From Dyella sp. ASV24 (GTDB lineage Bacteria; Pseudomonadota; Gammaproteobacteria; Xanthomonadales; Rhodanobacteraceae): a stretch of 64,000 nucleotides of DNA. The translations under genes were made by a program, and so were the position numbers. The notes below the pieces were generated by a model that saw nothing but the letters and a program-made list of their open reading frames with translations, did not search any database and had not been told where the DNA came from. Where the stretch lies: positions 1 through 64,000 of the forward strand of contig NZ_JAELTQ010000012.1 in NCBI RefSeq assembly GCF_016428905.1, in the 5' to 3' direction. How positions within the stretch are numbered: the first letter of the stretch is position 1; every line of letters starts with the position of its first letter. Positions 1 through 9,170 of the stretch are shown piece by piece.

Positions 1-764
1 GTCGGGTTCCGGGCTTTTCGACGGGGCTCCTGCCCCGACGAAAAGGAATCGGCATCCCTGCCGATTCCCCTGCGGGCCTTTTCTCCACCCGCCCGCCGCC
101 TCATACGGGGCCCGGAAGATCAAAAGCACAAAGCAGACGGCTCGTGCAGCGTTGCTGCACATCGCATCGCGGCGAGTCGCGTTGCTCCTGCTCTGGAGCA
201 GAAAGCCAAGACAGAAGAGAAAAGCGATGCCGTTAGGTGTCGAGTTCTCCCCACCGGTCGGGAAGTGTAGCGTTCTCTTTGCTTTGCCCCAGGGGTGGGA
301 AAGCGTAGCGCTCCCTTTATCTCGCCTCGGCGGTAGGAAAGCGTAGCGTCCTCTCTCCCTAGCCTCAGCGATGGGGAAGCGTAGCGCGGCCTGCTTTAAG
401 TCCTCTCCGCCATGGCGCGTTGCGAAGCGCTCCAGCGTACCCGCTGTGTAGAGGCGAAGGTGGCCAAGCCACACGATTCCTCAAGCGTTCGGGCTTATCC
501 CAAGGTCATGCTGCGGGCGTTGGCCTTACGGCCATTTTCTTTGGGTTACTTTTCTTTTGGGCCAGCAAAAGAAAAGTGACTCGAGCGTCGGCAGACGATC
601 GAAACGCCCGCTGCGTAAGCGGCCAGGTCGCGATAGAGCACGAGGCGAAAACCGACCACTGACGACACTGGATCCCGGCCTACGCCGGGATGACGGCAAA
701 GTTGAAACCGAGAGGCGAGCACCCGCCCCTCACCCCAACCCTCTCCCCAAAGGGGAGAGGGAGC
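1..764. repeat. Long intergenic repeat, copy R1 (left arm)
   Basis: No credible gene is present. The stretch is near-identical, in opposite orientation, to 8204-8885, so the two copies form an inverted repeat of roughly 700 bp around the gene block 824-8174. The matching begins within the first bases of the window, so the element may continue to the left. Inside it are a REP-like hairpin with the core ATCCCGGC..GCCGGGAT (about 670-692) and the outer end module CCCCAACCCTCTCCCC-GGGGAGAGGG (about 733-762). Short open frames across it have no family features and are not called. Confidence 0.85.
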
Positions 765-823
765 AGGGCGCTCGTTGTCGGCGAGACCACCCCAAAAGCA
801 CCCCGCGACAGCGAAAGACCCAC

Positions 824-1576
824 CTACGCCATGCGCTTACGCACCGCCTCCCACGCGTAATGACACATATGCGACGACGACGACAACCAACCAAGCCGCG
901 CAAAATCCCGATAAATGCGCCATTGCCAACACGCCGCCCGCCACTTGTCCGCCGACACCGAATCCTCGCGTACGCGGTAATAAGCCAGCGGCTGATCACC
1001 GGGCACGCAAGTGGCGTGGCCAGCACGGCGGACCATCTCCAACCAGAACACATAATCCTCGTGCCCTACGGCAGGAAAGGAAGCGTCGCCCAGCGCGCGG
1101 TCATAGAGGCCGGTAAGGTTGCCGATGCGGTTGCTTCGCAGCATCTGCGCGTAATCCACGGACGCAGGCGGGCGCACGCGCGAGAGCAGGTGGCCGTCTT
1201 CGGTGATGCGGTCGTAGGCGGTGTAGCAGACGCGAGAGCGCGTTTCCTCCATGTGTTCCATCTGCCATTCAAGCTTGCGCGGGTGCCAGCCGTCGTCACT
1301 ATCAAGGAAGGCGATATGGCTGCCACGCGCAGCGTTGATGGCCGCATTGCGGGCGGCGGCGACGCCACCGTTCTGGCGGGCATGGATGACGCGGATGCGT
1401 TCGTCGGCATCGGCCAGGGCATCAAGCAGGTGGGGAGTCTCGTCAGTGGAGCAGTCATCCACGATCACCAATTCCCACGACGGGTAGGTTTGCGACAGCA
1501 CTGACACCACCGCCCCACGGATGTACTTGGCGGCGTTGTACGCAGGCATGACCACGCTGACCAATGCGTTGCTCAT
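824..1576 (-). CDS. Family 2 glycosyltransferase
   Basis: A 250-residue GT-A fold glycosyltransferase, predicted to move a sugar from a nucleotide donor onto a growing glycan at the cytoplasmic face of the membrane. The start of the family is clear: SVVMPAYN near residue 10, then VDDCSTDET, and the metal/donor site FLDSDDGWHP in the middle of the protein. I chose the ATG at 1576 because it overlaps the stop of the upstream methyltransferase as ATGA. An in-frame upstream start at 1630 would lie inside that gene and adds non-family residues. It is the last gene of a minus-strand set with the methyltransferase and the two genes above it. The sugar specificity cannot be read from the sequence. 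Confidence 0.9.
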   Translation of the reverse strand: MSNALVSVVMPAYNAAKYIRGAVVSVLSQTYPSWELVIVDDCSTDETPHLLDALADADERIRVIHARQNGGVAAARNAAINAARGSHIAFLDSDDGWHPRKLEWQMEHMEETRSRVCYTAYDRITEDGHLLSRVRPPASVDYAQMLRSNRIGNLTGLYDRALGDASFPAVGHEDYVFWLEMVRRAGHATCVPGDQPLAYYRVREDSVSADKWRAACWQWRIYRDFARLGWLSSSSHMCHYAWEAVRKRMA

Positions 1577-2517
1577 GGCGTTGCTTCCTGTAGCCGCTTG
1601 CGGCCGATGAAGTCGATGGAGGTAACGCACAGGCGTTCTGGCGGGATGTGTGCGAACTGCGGGTGTACGTGCATCGCGGCGAGTTCGGCCATGCGCTTCT
1701 CACGGGCACATTCCGTGTTCAGGACGATGTCGAAGCCAGCAGCCTGGGCGCGGTCGACGAATTCGTAGGCGCGCATGCGGTTCTGGTAGAGGAACGCGTT
1801 GTCCCAGCGTCGCCATTGGCGATCGGAATACTTCAGATAATGAAGTTGGTTGATCTTGCGATCGACGTAGGCGTAGTGGTCGCCGCAGTTGACGGAATGG
1901 AACATCACGCCACCCGGTGCAAGGATGCGCATGGCTTCGCGGAAGATGCCATCCACCGCCGCTGGCAGCACGTGTTCGAGCACGCTATTGGAGAAAACGC
2001 AGTCGAGTTCGTGCGCAGGAAGGGTGGTGCTCGATGCGTCGGCGGGTGCCTGGTACAGCACGACGCCTTCAGTAGCGGTACTGATGTCGGCGCCCTGTCG
2101 CAGGCTATTGGCCAAATGTTGCTGGCGTCGCCGTACGTCGGCTTCCGGGATGCCGCAGGTCTCGGCGATCAATGCGGTGTGGCGGGCGAGGTTGTCGGCG
2201 CAGTCGAGTACCAGGTCGAACTTGATGTGGCGATTCAGATCCACGGTGATGATCCGCTTCGCCCCACCGAGATAGCAGGCGAATGGGAATGTTGGATACC
2301 AGCCGCTGCCGATCTCGAACAGGCGCGCGCCGGCGATGGGCAGGCCGACCTCGCGCAGGTGGCCTGCCATGAGCCGCCAGTCGTCCATTTTGATATCGAA
2401 TTCGCGGGTGAAGCCGCGCAGGCCGCCGAAGCGGCGCTGAAGCACGTAGTGCGCATGCTCTCCGCCGGGCATGTGCCCCAGCAGCTTCTGCAGTACGCCC
2501 TTGGCTCGCCAGTGCAT
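1573..2517 (-). CDS. SAM-dependent class I methyltransferase
   Basis: A 314-residue protein with a Rossmann-type methyltransferase core. The SAM-binding loop reads LFEIGSGWYP near residue 65, and FSNSVLEHV with the following LAPGGVMFHS matches motifs of the Methyltransf_11/25 type. The N-terminal 60 residues are an extension of unknown role. It sits between a membrane-anchored protein (6 bp upstream) and a GT2 that overlaps its stop by 4 bp, so co-expression is very likely. Within a polysaccharide locus it probably O-methylates a sugar or a precursor, but the acceptor is unknown. Confidence 0.85.
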   Translation of the reverse strand: MHWRAKGVLQKLLGHMPGGEHAHYVLQRRFGGLRGFTREFDIKMDDWRLMAGHLREVGLPIAGARLFEIGSGWYPTFPFACYLGGAKRIITVDLNRHIKFDLVLDCADNLARHTALIAETCGIPEADVRRRQQHLANSLRQGADISTATEGVVLYQAPADASSTTLPAHELDCVFSNSVLEHVLPAAVDGIFREAMRILAPGGVMFHSVNCGDHYAYVDRKINQLHYLKYSDRQWRRWDNAFLYQNRMRAYEFVDRAQAAGFDIVLNTECAREKRMAELAAMHVHPQFAHIPPERLCVTSIDFIGRKRLQEATP

Positions 2518-2523
2518 GGTGGA

Positions 2524-3768
2524 TCACTCCATACCAGGAACGTCGGCCACCGCCTCGGCCGCCGCTTCGTACATCGCGGATGCTTGCGCCGTCCATTTTG
2601 TGACGCCGGGCGGTGGGGATAGTTCGAAATCGCGATAGCGGGCGGGATTGCCTTCCATGCCGGCTTCAGCCGCCTTGATGATGTTGTACGTCTCGCGTGC
2701 AGTGACGTAGTGCAGCACGTAACGCCGACCGTCGTTGTAGTGCTTCTCAAGATGGTCGTGCATGGCATGCATGGGGTCGCCGAGCAGCGTGTCCATATCG
2801 CGCTCCTGTGTGCCATGGGTATGGATCTTGATGAAGATCCAGTCGGGACGACCCTCGACGTGGATGCCGGTGCGCACCCATGCGTCCACACGCTCCGGCG
2901 TGGGTGGGCAGCTGTGGCGTATATCGGCGTTCTCAATGCGCGGCATGATCAGCTTGCGCCGGCGCTTCCAATCCAGGCCGAGCGGGCCCTGCACAATCAT
3001 CAGGTCGCCGATGGGCGTGCCGTCCACTCGTACAGGCGTGCCCGTGTTGTGCGACTTGGGGTGGCAAGGATCGTCGGTCGCGTAGTAGATGGCGTTGATG
3101 GTGCGCGTTTGCGTTTCGCTGGGCGCGGAGGGCAGGGTGAAGTCGGCGTAGCAGCCGAGCTCGCGCAGCAGGATCAGTTCGTTGTTGATCCCGCACCAGC
3201 GGCCGTCGGCGCGCGAGTTGTCCAACGACCAGTTGCCGTGGATGAAGCCGAAGCGCAGTTGGCCCGTATGCCGGTCGCGCGACAGCGCGCCATGGCGGGC
3301 GTGCAGCAATTCGTTGAAACGGGAAATGGTGGTGCAAAAATTCGCGGGTGTGTCGTTGTCGTGATGCAGGTGGATTTCGATCTCACCGTAACCGTCCGCG
3401 CAAAGCCCGGCGATCTTGTCCAGGTGCTCCGGCAGGTATTCCTCTTCGGGATAGAAGAAGCTGTGCTGCGGCGGGCGGCCGTCGGCATCGCGATGGCGGG
3501 ATGCCATGGCGGGGTAATCCTTGTACCAGCGGTCAACGCGGCGGCGCTGGGTTTCCAGGTCCACGCGGCCCCATGCCGGTTCGTAATGGTCCACGAAGCA
3601 GAACATGATGTGAGTGGGGCCATCGACGGCGGGGCGTGGGCGCTGCCGCAGGTAGCTGCCTAGCCACACTTGCATGTTGCGCGAGCGGATGGCCATCCAC
3701 GCTACCGCGCAGAAAGCGGCCAGAAGTGTCGCCAGTACAAGCAGCACGATGACCAAGGTCTGGCTCAT
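2524..3768 (-). CDS. Membrane-anchored protein, possibly deacetylase-like, of the polysaccharide locus
   Basis: About 414 residues. The start at 3768 is supported by a good ribosome site (AGGGG before the ATG); an in-frame start at 3801 lacks one. Residues about 4-25 form one transmembrane segment, so the rest is expected in the periplasm or cytoplasm as a tethered domain. Conserved-looking His/Asp/Glu patches such as CFVDHYEP, FFYPEEEY, EIEIHLHHDND and FIHGNWSLDNS suggest a metal-dependent carbohydrate-active enzyme, with some likeness to NodB-type (beta/alpha) barrels. That family assignment is my inference; I do not recognise the protein firmly. It is followed 6 bp later by the methyltransferase. 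Confidence 0.75.
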   Translation of the reverse strand: MSQTLVIVLLVLATLLAAFCAVAWMAIRSRNMQVWLGSYLRQRPRPAVDGPTHIMFCFVDHYEPAWGRVDLETQRRRVDRWYKDYPAMASRHRDADGRPPQHSFFYPEEEYLPEHLDKIAGLCADGYGEIEIHLHHDNDTPANFCTTISRFNELLHARHGALSRDRHTGQLRFGFIHGNWSLDNSRADGRWCGINNELILLRELGCYADFTLPSAPSETQTRTINAIYYATDDPCHPKSHNTGTPVRVDGTPIGDLMIVQGPLGLDWKRRRKLIMPRIENADIRHSCPPTPERVDAWVRTGIHVEGRPDWIFIKIHTHGTQERDMDTLLGDPMHAMHDHLEKHYNDGRRYVLHYVTARETYNIIKAAEAGMEGNPARYRDFELSPPPGVTKWTAQASAMYEAAAEAVADVPGME

Positions 3769-3834
3769 CACATATCCCCTGTCAGTGCTTGCGTCGCCCA
3801 TGCAGAACGAATCGCAAGCAGCGCTCCGCCGGGT

Positions 3835-4467
3835 TTATGCCGGCAGCGCACGAAAAGTGAAACCGTGCTGCTTCCATTCCGGCAGCAGCATTTCGAGCAT
3901 CCGTAGCGAGGTGTCGCTGTCGTCATGCATCAGCATCACGTCGCCAGCGCGAGGCGGTTGCGCGCGCAGGCGATTGGCCAGTTCATCGGGCTCCCGGCCC
4001 TGGTAGTCCAGCGTGTCGTATGACCAGTAGGCGAGCTTGCGACGGTTGAGCGCGAAGCGCAGCGTCAGCAGCAGGGAGAACACACCGCGCGGCGGGCGAA
4101 AGCCGTGATGGCTGCGACCGTCGAAGCTGGAGAGCACCTCATCGGTGCGTTCAACCTCCACCCACTGCTCGGTGTGCGTGAGTGCATCGAACATGGGGTG
4201 GCTATAGGAGTGATTACCTAGCACGTGTCCCTCTTCGACGATGCGCTCCACCAATTGCGGATAGCGTTCCGCCTCGCGGCCGATCAGGAAGAAGGTCGCC
4301 TTCGCGCCATGTTGACCGAGCAGCTCAAGCAGGGCCGGTGTGTGATCGGGATGCGGGCCGTCATCAAACGTCAGGTACAGCGCCTTTTCTTCTTTTGGCG
4401 CGCACGTCGATACCACCCCGCGTGGCAAGTACTGCAGCAACTGCATCTTTTTCGGTCGGAGTGTCAT
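3835..4467 (-). CDS. NodB-type polysaccharide deacetylase
   Basis: About 210 residues from the ATG at 4467. The open frame runs back to 4581, but the extra N-terminal residues are Arg/Ser-rich and unlike the family, and a start at 4446 is also possible. Metal and catalytic motifs of carbohydrate esterase family 4 are all visible: TFDDGPHPDHT, HSYSHPMFD and RPPRG, ending with DVMLMHDD. It would remove N- or O-acetyl groups from glycan or lipid-linked sugar. There is no signal peptide, so a cytoplasmic or membrane-face site is likely. It heads the minus-strand group and is divergent from the glycosyltransferase at 4882. Confidence 0.88.
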   Translation of the reverse strand: MTLRPKKMQLLQYLPRGVVSTCAPKEEKALYLTFDDGPHPDHTPALLELLGQHGAKATFFLIGREAERYPQLVERIVEEGHVLGNHSYSHPMFDALTHTEQWVEVERTDEVLSSFDGRSHHGFRPPRGVFSLLLTLRFALNRRKLAYWSYDTLDYQGREPDELANRLRAQPPRAGDVMLMHDDSDTSLRMLEMLLPEWKQHGFTFRALPA

Positions 4468-4881
4468 GACGACTACACGCACGGAAAGGATGGAAACGAG
4501 GGGTGGGCGTAGCGACGCGTGAGCGCCACTCCGTTGGTTCCCACTGTGTCGCCAAGCGGGCCTGAGTTCCATTGAGCACATAGTCAGTACCGCATGCGAC
4601 CGACAGGCTATGACGAACGGCCGATGGCCCTTGCCCGCCAGGCGCGTGCCTGCGCCAGACAGCGGAAAAAAGCCGTTATTTCCAGGGTTGCCTTGGCAAT
4701 TCGACGGATGTGAGCGCCGTCATCGTTGCGCTAGGCTCATCACGTCGATACAGGCCGGACCCGGTGTCCGGGCAGACAGGGCGATGCGACCGCAGTCGCA
4801 TGCGGTCTTCGCCCTTCGTGATCAACCTGGACAGGGGACAGCCATGGTGGTTTCACACCCGGCCCTCGCTACGGAGCGGGC
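4468..4881. other. Divergent intergenic region
   Basis: This stretch of about 410 bp separates the minus-strand deacetylase group from the plus-strand glycosyltransferase and must hold promoters for both. I found no convincing gene, operator or strong hairpin. A TTGCCTTGGCAA palindrome lies at about 4688-4699 and could be a binding site, but this is only a pattern. Confidence 0.4.
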
Positions 4882-6072
4882 ATGCTAGAGCGCTATGGCG
4901 TCGTTTACTTCGGCAACGATTGGTTTGCCGAAAACCGCACGAGCAGCCATCACGTGGCCCAGCGGTTGGCAGCGCACATGCCCGTGCTTTATGTGGATTC
5001 ACCCGGTATGCGCGCACCGCAGGCGAGCGGACGTGATCTGCGCCGCGGGCTACGCAAGTTGCGTGAGGCGTTGCGCGCGCCGCAGCGTTTGGGCGAGGGG
5101 CTGTGGCGTTGCACGGTTCCGCAGCTACCGTTTCGCCGCGTGCCGGGCGTACCTCTGTTCAATCGCTTGTTCAGTCAGTGGGCGCTTAGGCGTGCCATGC
5201 GGGTGCTTGGCGGACGTCAGCGCATCTCGTGGTTTGTCACGCCGCACCCTGGGTTTCTCGCACGCCGGCTTGGCGAAAGCCTCTGCGTTTATTACTGCAT
5301 TGACGATTACGCGGCGCACCCTGGCGTCGATGCGGAAGTGATTGCCGCCAGTGACCTGGCGTTGACGAAAGCCGCCGATCTTGTCTTTGTGGCGCCTCCA
5401 GCGTTGGTAGCCATCAAGCAGGCGCAGAACCCGCAGACGCGTTTCTCGCCGCATGGTGTAGACGCCAGGTTATTCGCCAAAGCCTCCGACCCAGCCACCG
5501 AGCTGCCTCCCGCTGCGCGTGGTTTCGCGGGCCCGGTAGTGGGTTATTTCGGTTCGATCCACGAATGGATCGACGTGGAGTTGATCGCGTGGTTAGCGAA
5601 GCAGCGTCCGCAGTGGACCTTCCTGCTGGTGGGCTATGCAGCGATCAAGGTGCCCGAGCTGGAGGCGCTGCCAAATGTGGTGTTGGCCGGCGCACAGCCC
5701 TACGCCAGTCTGCCGGCATGGGCCAAGGCGTTCGACGTCGCCATCATTCCGTATCGGCGCAATCGGCAGGTGGAGAACGCCAATCCGCTCAAATTGCGTG
5801 AGTACCTTGCTACGGGAAAGCCCGTCGTTGCCGTCGGCAATCCGGAGATCGCGCGTTTTGCGTCGTTGGTGCGTATTGCCGACGGTAAGGAAGATTTTCT
5901 CGCCGGGCTCGATCAGGCCATCGCGGATGGACCGGAGCACGGGGCTGGCGAGCGCATGGCGTCGGTGGCGGACCAGACCTGGGACCGGCGGGTGGAGGAT
6001 GTACTGCGCGAAGTCACCACGTCGCTGGCCGCAGCGGATATGGCGCTTGCCGATCGCGGGGTGACAGGATGA
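4882..6072 (+). CDS. Glycosyltransferase (GT-B fold, family 1/4 type)
   Basis: A 396-residue GT-B type glycosyltransferase. The N-terminal half starts GVVYFGNDWFAENRTSSHH and contains CVYYCIDDYAAHPG. The C-terminal donor half has VVGYFGSIHEWIDVELI and then NPLKLREYLATGKPVVA, the usual nucleotide-sugar binding region with its conserved Glu. It shares its TGA with the ATG of the next gene (ATGA at 6069-6072), so the two form one translation-coupled unit. In this locus it probably adds one sugar of the repeat unit. Neither donor nor linkage can be predicted. Confidence 0.88.
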   Translation: MLERYGVVYFGNDWFAENRTSSHHVAQRLAAHMPVLYVDSPGMRAPQASGRDLRRGLRKLREALRAPQRLGEGLWRCTVPQLPFRRVPGVPLFNRLFSQWALRRAMRVLGGRQRISWFVTPHPGFLARRLGESLCVYYCIDDYAAHPGVDAEVIAASDLALTKAADLVFVAPPALVAIKQAQNPQTRFSPHGVDARLFAKASDPATELPPAARGFAGPVVGYFGSIHEWIDVELIAWLAKQRPQWTFLLVGYAAIKVPELEALPNVVLAGAQPYASLPAWAKAFDVAIIPYRRNRQVENANPLKLREYLATGKPVVAVGNPEIARFASLVRIADGKEDFLAGLDQAIADGPEHGAGERMASVADQTWDRRVEDVLREVTTSLAAADMALADRGVTG

Positions 6073-8174
6073 GCCTTCTCGTCGACAAGCGCTTGCGTAT
6101 CGGCATCGTGGGTGCTGGCTATGTCGCGCGTTATCACATCGAGGCGCTGAAGCGGCTCGATGAGGTCGAGATTGTGGGTGTCTGCGATCTGGATCTCGAT
6201 GCGGCCAACAATCTCGCACAGACCTATGACATTGGCTGGGCCACGTCGGATCTGGCCGAACTGGGCAAGCGGCGTCCGCATGCCATCTTCATCCTGACAC
6301 CGCCGTCCAGTCATTGCGCCTTGACCTTGCGTGCGCTCGACATGGGGTGTCATGTATTCGTCGAGAAGCCCATGGCCGATTCGGTGGCCGAATGTGATGC
6401 GATGATTGCCAAGGCGCGCGAGAAAGGCCTTGTGCTGTCGGTCGATCATTCCGACCTGTTCGACCCCATGATCATGCGCGCGAAAGAGCTGGTTGCTGCC
6501 GGTGTCTGTGGCGACCTCATCTCGGTGGACGTGTGGCGCAGTTCGGACTATCCACCCTACGGTGGCGGCCCATTGCCGGGAATGGTGGCGCAGGGCTCGT
6601 ATCCATTCCGAGACCTGGGCGTGCATGGCCTCTATACGATGGAAGCCTTCCTGGGCGAGATCGCCCGGGTGGATATTCGCTACCGTTCCACCGGTCGATC
6701 GACCACATTGAAGTTTGATGAGTGGCAGGCGTTCGCCGAATGCGAGCAAGGCACGGGCCGCGTGATGCTGTCGTGGAATGTGCGGCCGATGCTCAATCGC
6801 ATTGTGGTGCAGGGCACGCGTGGCGTCATCGAAGTCGATCGCTTCCTGCAGGTGTGCCATGTGCGTCGCGTACTGCCAGGGCCCAAGTTCATCGGCATCG
6901 TCATGGGCGCATTCTTTGGCGCGGTGCGCGACGTGTTCCGGATTCCCTGGAACGTGTTGCGCTTCGCCACGGGGAGCTTGCGGCCGTCACCCGGTATCCA
7001 GTCCGGAGCCGAGGCATTTGCACGCGCACTGCTCGACAGCAAAGCGCCGCCAGTCAGTGCGGAGGATGGACGCCGCCCGATTGCCCTGATGGAAGCCGCT
7101 TGCCGTCAAGCCGACGAGGAACGCCGGCTAGAGCTGGAAGCGCGCATCGAGACATTGGAACCCGTGGATGCCCTGGTGACCGGTGCCTCGGGTTTCCTCG
7201 GTCGCACGTTGGTCAACGCTTTACGACGCAAAGGGCAGCGCGTTCGCGTGCTGGTACGTCGCGCCGATGCCCGGCTTGCCGCCATGGCGCAGCAGGTCGT
7301 GGTGGGTGATCTGGGTGATCCGCGTATTGTCGATCATGCGGTGCAGGGCGCACGCGTGGTTTATCACGTGGGCGCCGCGATGGGTGGTGGCCCGCGGGAG
7401 TTCGAGGCCGGCACGGTGTGGGGCACGCGAAACGTTGTCGATGCCTGCCTGCGTCACGGTACAGAAAACCTGGTTTACGTCAGCTCGATGAGCGTGCTTG
7501 ACCATGCCGGACGTAATCCGGCGGTGGCCATTGACGAGACATCAACGCTGGAGCCGCATCCGGATTGGCGCGGCAGCTACACACAGACCAAGTTGGCGGC
7601 GGAGACTTACGTGCGTGACGCCATTCGCGATCACGGCCTGCCGGCGGTCGTCATTCGGCCCGGCCAGATCATTGGGCCCGGTTCGGAAAAGGTCACGCCC
7701 AACGGCACATTGGGCATTGCTGGCCGATGGATCGCGGTGGGATCACCGTCGCAGACGTTGCCCTTGGTGTACGTGGATGACGTGGTGGACGCGTTGTTGC
7801 TGGCGGCGCAAACGCCTGGCGCCAAAGGGCAGGTGGTGCATGTGGTGGATCCCGCCATAGTCACGCAAGGCGAGTACCTGGACCGCGTGCGCCGCAAACG
7901 CAGAAAGGACTTGAAGTTGATGCGCTGGCCGACATGGTGGCTGCTCACCTTGGCGGTCGGCGTGGAGGGATTGGGGAAGGTGTTGCGCAGGAATGTGCCG
8001 TTGACGCGTTATCGGGTGCGTTCGTTGCGGCCGTTGGCGAATTTTGATCAGCGGGTGGCGAGGGATGTGTTGGGGTGGGAGCCGAGGGTGGGGTTGAGGC
8101 GGGGGATGGATGTGATGTTTGGGGGTGAGGTGGGGGTGTCGTCTGGGGTGGGGGCGACGGTGTCGGATAAGTAG
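6069..8174 (+). CDS. Gfo/Idh/MocA oxidoreductase fused to an NAD-dependent epimerase/dehydratase
   Basis: A 701-residue fusion of two sugar-nucleotide enzymes. Residues 1 to about 350 are a Gfo/Idh/MocA oxidoreductase, with GIVGAGYVARYH near residue 13 and the catalytic-loop motif FVEKPMA near residue 100. Residues about 365-680 are an extended SDR, with VTGASGFLGRTL near 369, YVSSMSV and the YTQTK catalytic Tyr/Lys pair near 503-507. These two functions usually sit on separate proteins, so the fusion suggests that an oxidised sugar intermediate passes between sites. The last 130 bp are unusually G-rich on this strand. The gene is coupled to the preceding glycosyltransferase and ends 30 bp before repeat R2. 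The substrate is unknown. Confidence 0.85.
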   Translation: MSLLVDKRLRIGIVGAGYVARYHIEALKRLDEVEIVGVCDLDLDAANNLAQTYDIGWATSDLAELGKRRPHAIFILTPPSSHCALTLRALDMGCHVFVEKPMADSVAECDAMIAKAREKGLVLSVDHSDLFDPMIMRAKELVAAGVCGDLISVDVWRSSDYPPYGGGPLPGMVAQGSYPFRDLGVHGLYTMEAFLGEIARVDIRYRSTGRSTTLKFDEWQAFAECEQGTGRVMLSWNVRPMLNRIVVQGTRGVIEVDRFLQVCHVRRVLPGPKFIGIVMGAFFGAVRDVFRIPWNVLRFATGSLRPSPGIQSGAEAFARALLDSKAPPVSAEDGRRPIALMEAACRQADEERRLELEARIETLEPVDALVTGASGFLGRTLVNALRRKGQRVRVLVRRADARLAAMAQQVVVGDLGDPRIVDHAVQGARVVYHVGAAMGGGPREFEAGTVWGTRNVVDACLRHGTENLVYVSSMSVLDHAGRNPAVAIDETSTLEPHPDWRGSYTQTKLAAETYVRDAIRDHGLPAVVIRPGQIIGPGSEKVTPNGTLGIAGRWIAVGSPSQTLPLVYVDDVVDALLLAAQTPGAKGQVVHVVDPAIVTQGEYLDRVRRKRRKDLKLMRWPTWWLLTLAVGVEGLGKVLRRNVPLTRYRVRSLRPLANFDQRVARDVLGWEPRVGLRRGMDVMFGGEVGVSSGVGATVSDK

Positions 8175-8203
8175 TGGGTGGTGCGCTTGGCGCGGTGGCT
8201 TTT

Positions 8204-9152
8204 GCTCCCTCTCCCCTTTGGGGAGAGGGTTGGGGTGAGGGGCGGGTGCTCGCCTTATCGTTTCATCTTTGCCCGTCATCCCTGCGTAGGCAGGGATCCA
8301 GTAGCGGTATCGCTCGGTTGTCGCGTTATGGCGGTCTGGCCGCTTACGCAGCGGGCGTTTCGACCTCCTGCCGGAGGCCGAGTCACTTTTCTTTTGCTGG
8401 CCCAAAAGAAAAGTAACCCAAAGAAAATGGCCATAGAGCCAACGCCTGCAGCATGACGATGGGATAAGCCCGAACGGGTGAGGAATCGTGTGGCTTGGCA
8501 ACCTCCACCTCTACACAGCGGGTACTCCGGAGCGCTTCGCAACGCGCCATGGCGCAGAGGACTTAAAGCAGGCTTCGCTACGCTTCCCTACCCCTGAGGC
8601 TAGGTAAAGCTAACGCTACGCTTCCCGACCGCTATGGAGAACTCGTCACCTAGCGGCATCGTCTTTCTCTTCTGCCCTGGCTTTAAGCACTTAGAGCAAG
8701 AGCAACGCGACCCGCCGCGATGCGATGTGCAGCGCAGCTGCACGAGCCGTCTGCTTTGTGCTTTTGATCTTCCGGGCCCCGTATGAGGCGGCGGGCGGGT
8801 GAAGATAAGGCCCGCAGGGGAATCGGCAGGGATGCCGATTCCTTTTCGTCGGGGCAGGAGCCCCGTCGAAAAGCCCGGAACCCGCGCGCGTACCTGGAGG
8901 GCGAAGCCCGGAAGGCGCCGATTCCGGGGGGCCCTTTCTTTGGGTTACTTTTCTTTGGGCAAGCAAAGAAAAGTGACTCGGCCTCCGGCAGGAGGTCGAA
9001 ACGCCCGCTGCGTAAGCGGCCAGGTCGCCCTAACGCGACAATCAAACACCGAGGCTCTGGACCCCAGCCTGCGCCGGGGTGACGGCTAAAGATGAAACGG
9101 TGGGGCTAGATTGACCCCTCACCCCAACCCTCTCCCCGAAGGGGAGAGGGAG
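8204..9152. repeat. Long intergenic repeat, copy R2, with its own inverted ends
   Basis: A gene-free element of about 950 bp. Its left part (8204-8885) is the reverse complement of R1. Its two ends, about 8204-8412 and 8935-9152, are inverted copies of each other, each carrying the ACTTTTCTTT / AAAGAAAAGT pair, a REP-like hairpin and the outermost GGGGAGAGGG module. This gives the architecture of a mobile, non-autonomous element with about 210 bp terminal inverted repeats. There is no transposase frame inside. Short in-frame stretches are not believed to be genes. Confidence 0.8.
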
Positions 9153-9170
9153 GAAAAAGCCCCGCGCCAC

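Noticed and set aside
557-1504. A 315-codon plus-strand open frame over the first glycosyltransferase region
   Set aside because: It begins in repeat R1 and runs antisense over the GT2 gene, whose family motifs are on the minus strand; its product is Arg/His-rich with no domain pattern.
1-9152. Insertion sequence or composite transposon
   Set aside because: Despite large inverted repeats there is no transposase frame and no target duplication could be seen, so only a repeat element is reported.
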